From: Hydnum rufescens UP504 | Taxonomy: Eukaryota > Basidiomycota > Agaricomycetes > Cantharellales > Hydnaceae | Length of the DNA: 64,000 bases | NCBI GenBank assembly: GCA_014904985.1 | Contig: MU128970.1 | Span: 6,989 to 70,988 of the forward strand | Reading direction: 5' to 3' | Part shown: piece by piece, positions 62,285 to 64,000 of the stretch | Layout: every line of letters starts with the position of its first letter | How positions within the stretch are numbered: position 1 is the stretch's first letter | Position numbers and translations under genes: made by a program | The notes under the pieces: model-generated | Database searches by the model: none | The model's input: the letters and a program-made list of their open reading frames with translations, nothing else | Told to the model about the DNA's origin: nothing

Positions 62285-64000
62285 ATGATGGACTTGGAAG
62301 GCTTTCTTCGTCATGTGGAGTCATCGACTGTCCCCTTGCTCCAGGCCATTGCGGACCTCAACCTTCAAAGCGTTCCAATAAACAACGATAGCCCACGCGC
62401 TTTGCACCTTGAGCAAAGGGCCCGAAGTGCTACTATTAAACCTCCGCGTCTCGATATAACAACCGAACTCCAGGCACTGGGACTTGATCCCTCTGTGGCG
62501 GGCGAACAAGGACGACGTTTCGACGACTTGATAGAAACGGAACGCGCATCAGCGGCCAAGGATCTTTCTGAACTCGCCTACCGGATTGTGCGTGGGCCAG
62601 AGATATCAGGACGCAATCTCGAGGCCCTACTTGATCGTACCGTGTTCATCGCGCAACGACAATTTGAAGAACGCGCACAGCGCACGAAAGCAACAGCGTT
62701 GGAGATCGCCCGAGAACAAATCAACTTCTCCCCTCGTCACAGCCACGGCGAACATTCTGATAGTGAAAGCGATAATGGCGATATCAGAATCAATGACCCT
62801 GACTCGGACTCTGAAGAGGCAGTAAATATAGAGGTGTGTACAACTTTTATCAAAGTGTGTGGATTACTGATGCGTCTCGGGCAGTGTTACTACCCGGTCT
62901 TGGAAGAAATGTTCCTAAGGGGTGTTGTGAGGCCATCGCGTAATGAGAAATTAAAGCTTTCAGAACACACAGGTATCCCATATTACAATCTTGGCATTTG
63001 GGTTCGTCACGTCCATGCATGTGTTCTTTGTGTGAGACTGACTCTACGATAGTTTCAAAACCGCCGAGATCGTGGCCCTCATGCAGGTAAAGGTGAATGG
63101 ATGCGAAAGTATACGGAGAGCCGGTCGATCACGCCGGCATCTCATGTTTCCGCCACTAATGGGGCAGAGACTGACGACTCCGTATCGGACCATGGGATGT
63201 CCGAGTTTGATGAAGATGAATGGGAGACAGACCCCGAGGACGTGCCAGACTTAAACCTTCTCGAACTGGGTCCACTCGCGCCTGATCTTCCAGGATTCTC
63301 AATATCGTCATCTTCTTGCCAATCATATCCCATACCCGATCTTTCCGTGTCCGATTCTACTCCTTCCACGCCTTTTGCCTCATCATCACGAAGTATATCC
63401 TTTGGATCTTCCTCCGATTCCTTCTCTCGTACCGATTCGTCTTTCGTTTCTACTGGCGCATCCGTTTGCACAGAAAGCCCATCCCCTCTCCTCGAGCCAA
63501 GCGCTCTTATACCTTCGTTGATTTCACACGTGCGGGCCCCTTCACTGTCGCAGATCAACGTGTCTTCGCTATCATATGGTCGACTTCGGACACCAACGCC
63601 GTCCATGTCATTCTCACCCTCCGTTTCACCGTCGTTCTCCTTTTCAGACCCTCCCTCACAGTTTGGGGAACTCAGATGCGCAGCAACACGCCATCTACTG
63701 GCCCAAGTACACCTGATGAAGGACCGCGGACGCCCCCGACATCATCGTTCGAATTTGACTTTGGTCCCAATGTGCCCTTCGGCAATTCTTCGTGTCCTAA
63801 CATCCACTCCCTAACTTAGGTCTAAGTCCGGCAGTTAATGACCCATCATCAGAGACACCCCCAATGACCTTGAGATCCTTCAATTTCGAGTTTTCTCTCA
63901 CCCCTAGCCCTAATCAGGGAAAATTCAACGATGTGGATCTGTCATTTGGCTCATTCGACATCGCTCCTTACTCTTCGGTTGCCTCATTCTTTGACTCATT
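62285..64000 (+). CDS. HD2: HD2 homeodomain mating-type transcription factor, 3' end beyond window
   Basis: Canonical homeodomain partner of HD1. It starts MMDLEGFLRHVESSTVPL at 62285. Exons 62285-62833, 62885-63001 and 63053 onward; the first two are whole codons. The homeodomain starts near residue 175: YYPVLEEMFLRG, then KLKLSEHTGIPYYNLGIWF and QNRRDRG. The intron falls between the Trp (about residue 222) and Phe of the WFQNRR helix. A long Ser/Pro-rich acidic activation-type tail follows (FDEDEWETDPEDVPDLNLLEL and Ser runs). Single-base gaps at 63665-63668 (G4) and 63809-63811 (C3) throw the frame. Reading resumes as LGLSPAVNDPSSETPP and runs off the right edge, so the gene is partial here. 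Confidence 0.93.

Overview
This is a gene-dense stretch of a filamentous basidiomycete genome, almost certainly an Agaricomycete. The signs are many short introns of about 50-70 bp in nearly every gene, a divergent HD1/HD2 homeodomain mating-type pair at the right edge, a fungal Argonaute, an ergosterol-pathway sterol reductase, and Ser/Pro-rich low-complexity proteins. No gene decides the species. The secreted helical protein and HNH-type gene resemble families I associate with Rhizoctonia-like fungi, but that is only an impression.

Layout. 1-6400 is gene-poor and built of decayed repeats: direct repeat units, LTR-like copies in opposite orientation, small tandem repeats and hairpins. A 416-bp terminal-inverted-repeat element lies at 6844-7259. 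From 7.5 kb the window is mostly genes: a P1B copper ATPase (7554-11393, -), the TFIIH helicase XPD/Rad3 (12170-15681, -), a large Ser/Pro-rich nuclear-type protein (15813-20066, -), an HNH-nuclease-like gene (20385-21803, -), a poorly interpretable gap (21.9-25.7 kb), a SAM methyltransferase (-) divergent from SLD2 (+) at 27 kb, a small protein (28695-29189, +), an Arg/Ser-rich protein (30679-34624, -) divergent from a NOP6-like RRM protein (34852-35835, +), a conserved unknown (36178-37340, -), an empty 3.4 kb, an EF-hand external NADH dehydrogenase (40733-43880, -) divergent from ERG4 (44423-46710, +), the nuclear-rim protein NUR1 (47164-48812, -), a secreted protein (49949-50887, -), a tRNA-Gly(CCC) (51593-51674, +), glycogenin (52172-55280, -), Argonaute (55815-59517, -), HD1 (60149-62108, -) and HD2 (62285 to beyond the window end, +).

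The most notable system is the HD mating-type locus at 60.1-64 kb. The two homeodomain genes share a 176-bp promoter and together specify mating type through HD1-HD2 heterodimers. Glycogenin beside it is recalled from other agaricomycete A-loci; Argonaute next door is less expected.

Two properties run through the window. First, several conserved genes are interrupted by single-base gaps or gains, mostly at short homopolymers, which points to residual assembly errors more than to pseudogenes. Second, seven introns can be joined to the conserved reading frame only with a GC donor. Exon joins were read by eye. For the copper ATPase, SLD2, the small protein at 28.7 kb, NOP6-like and glycogenin the summed exons are multiples of three, which supports those models.
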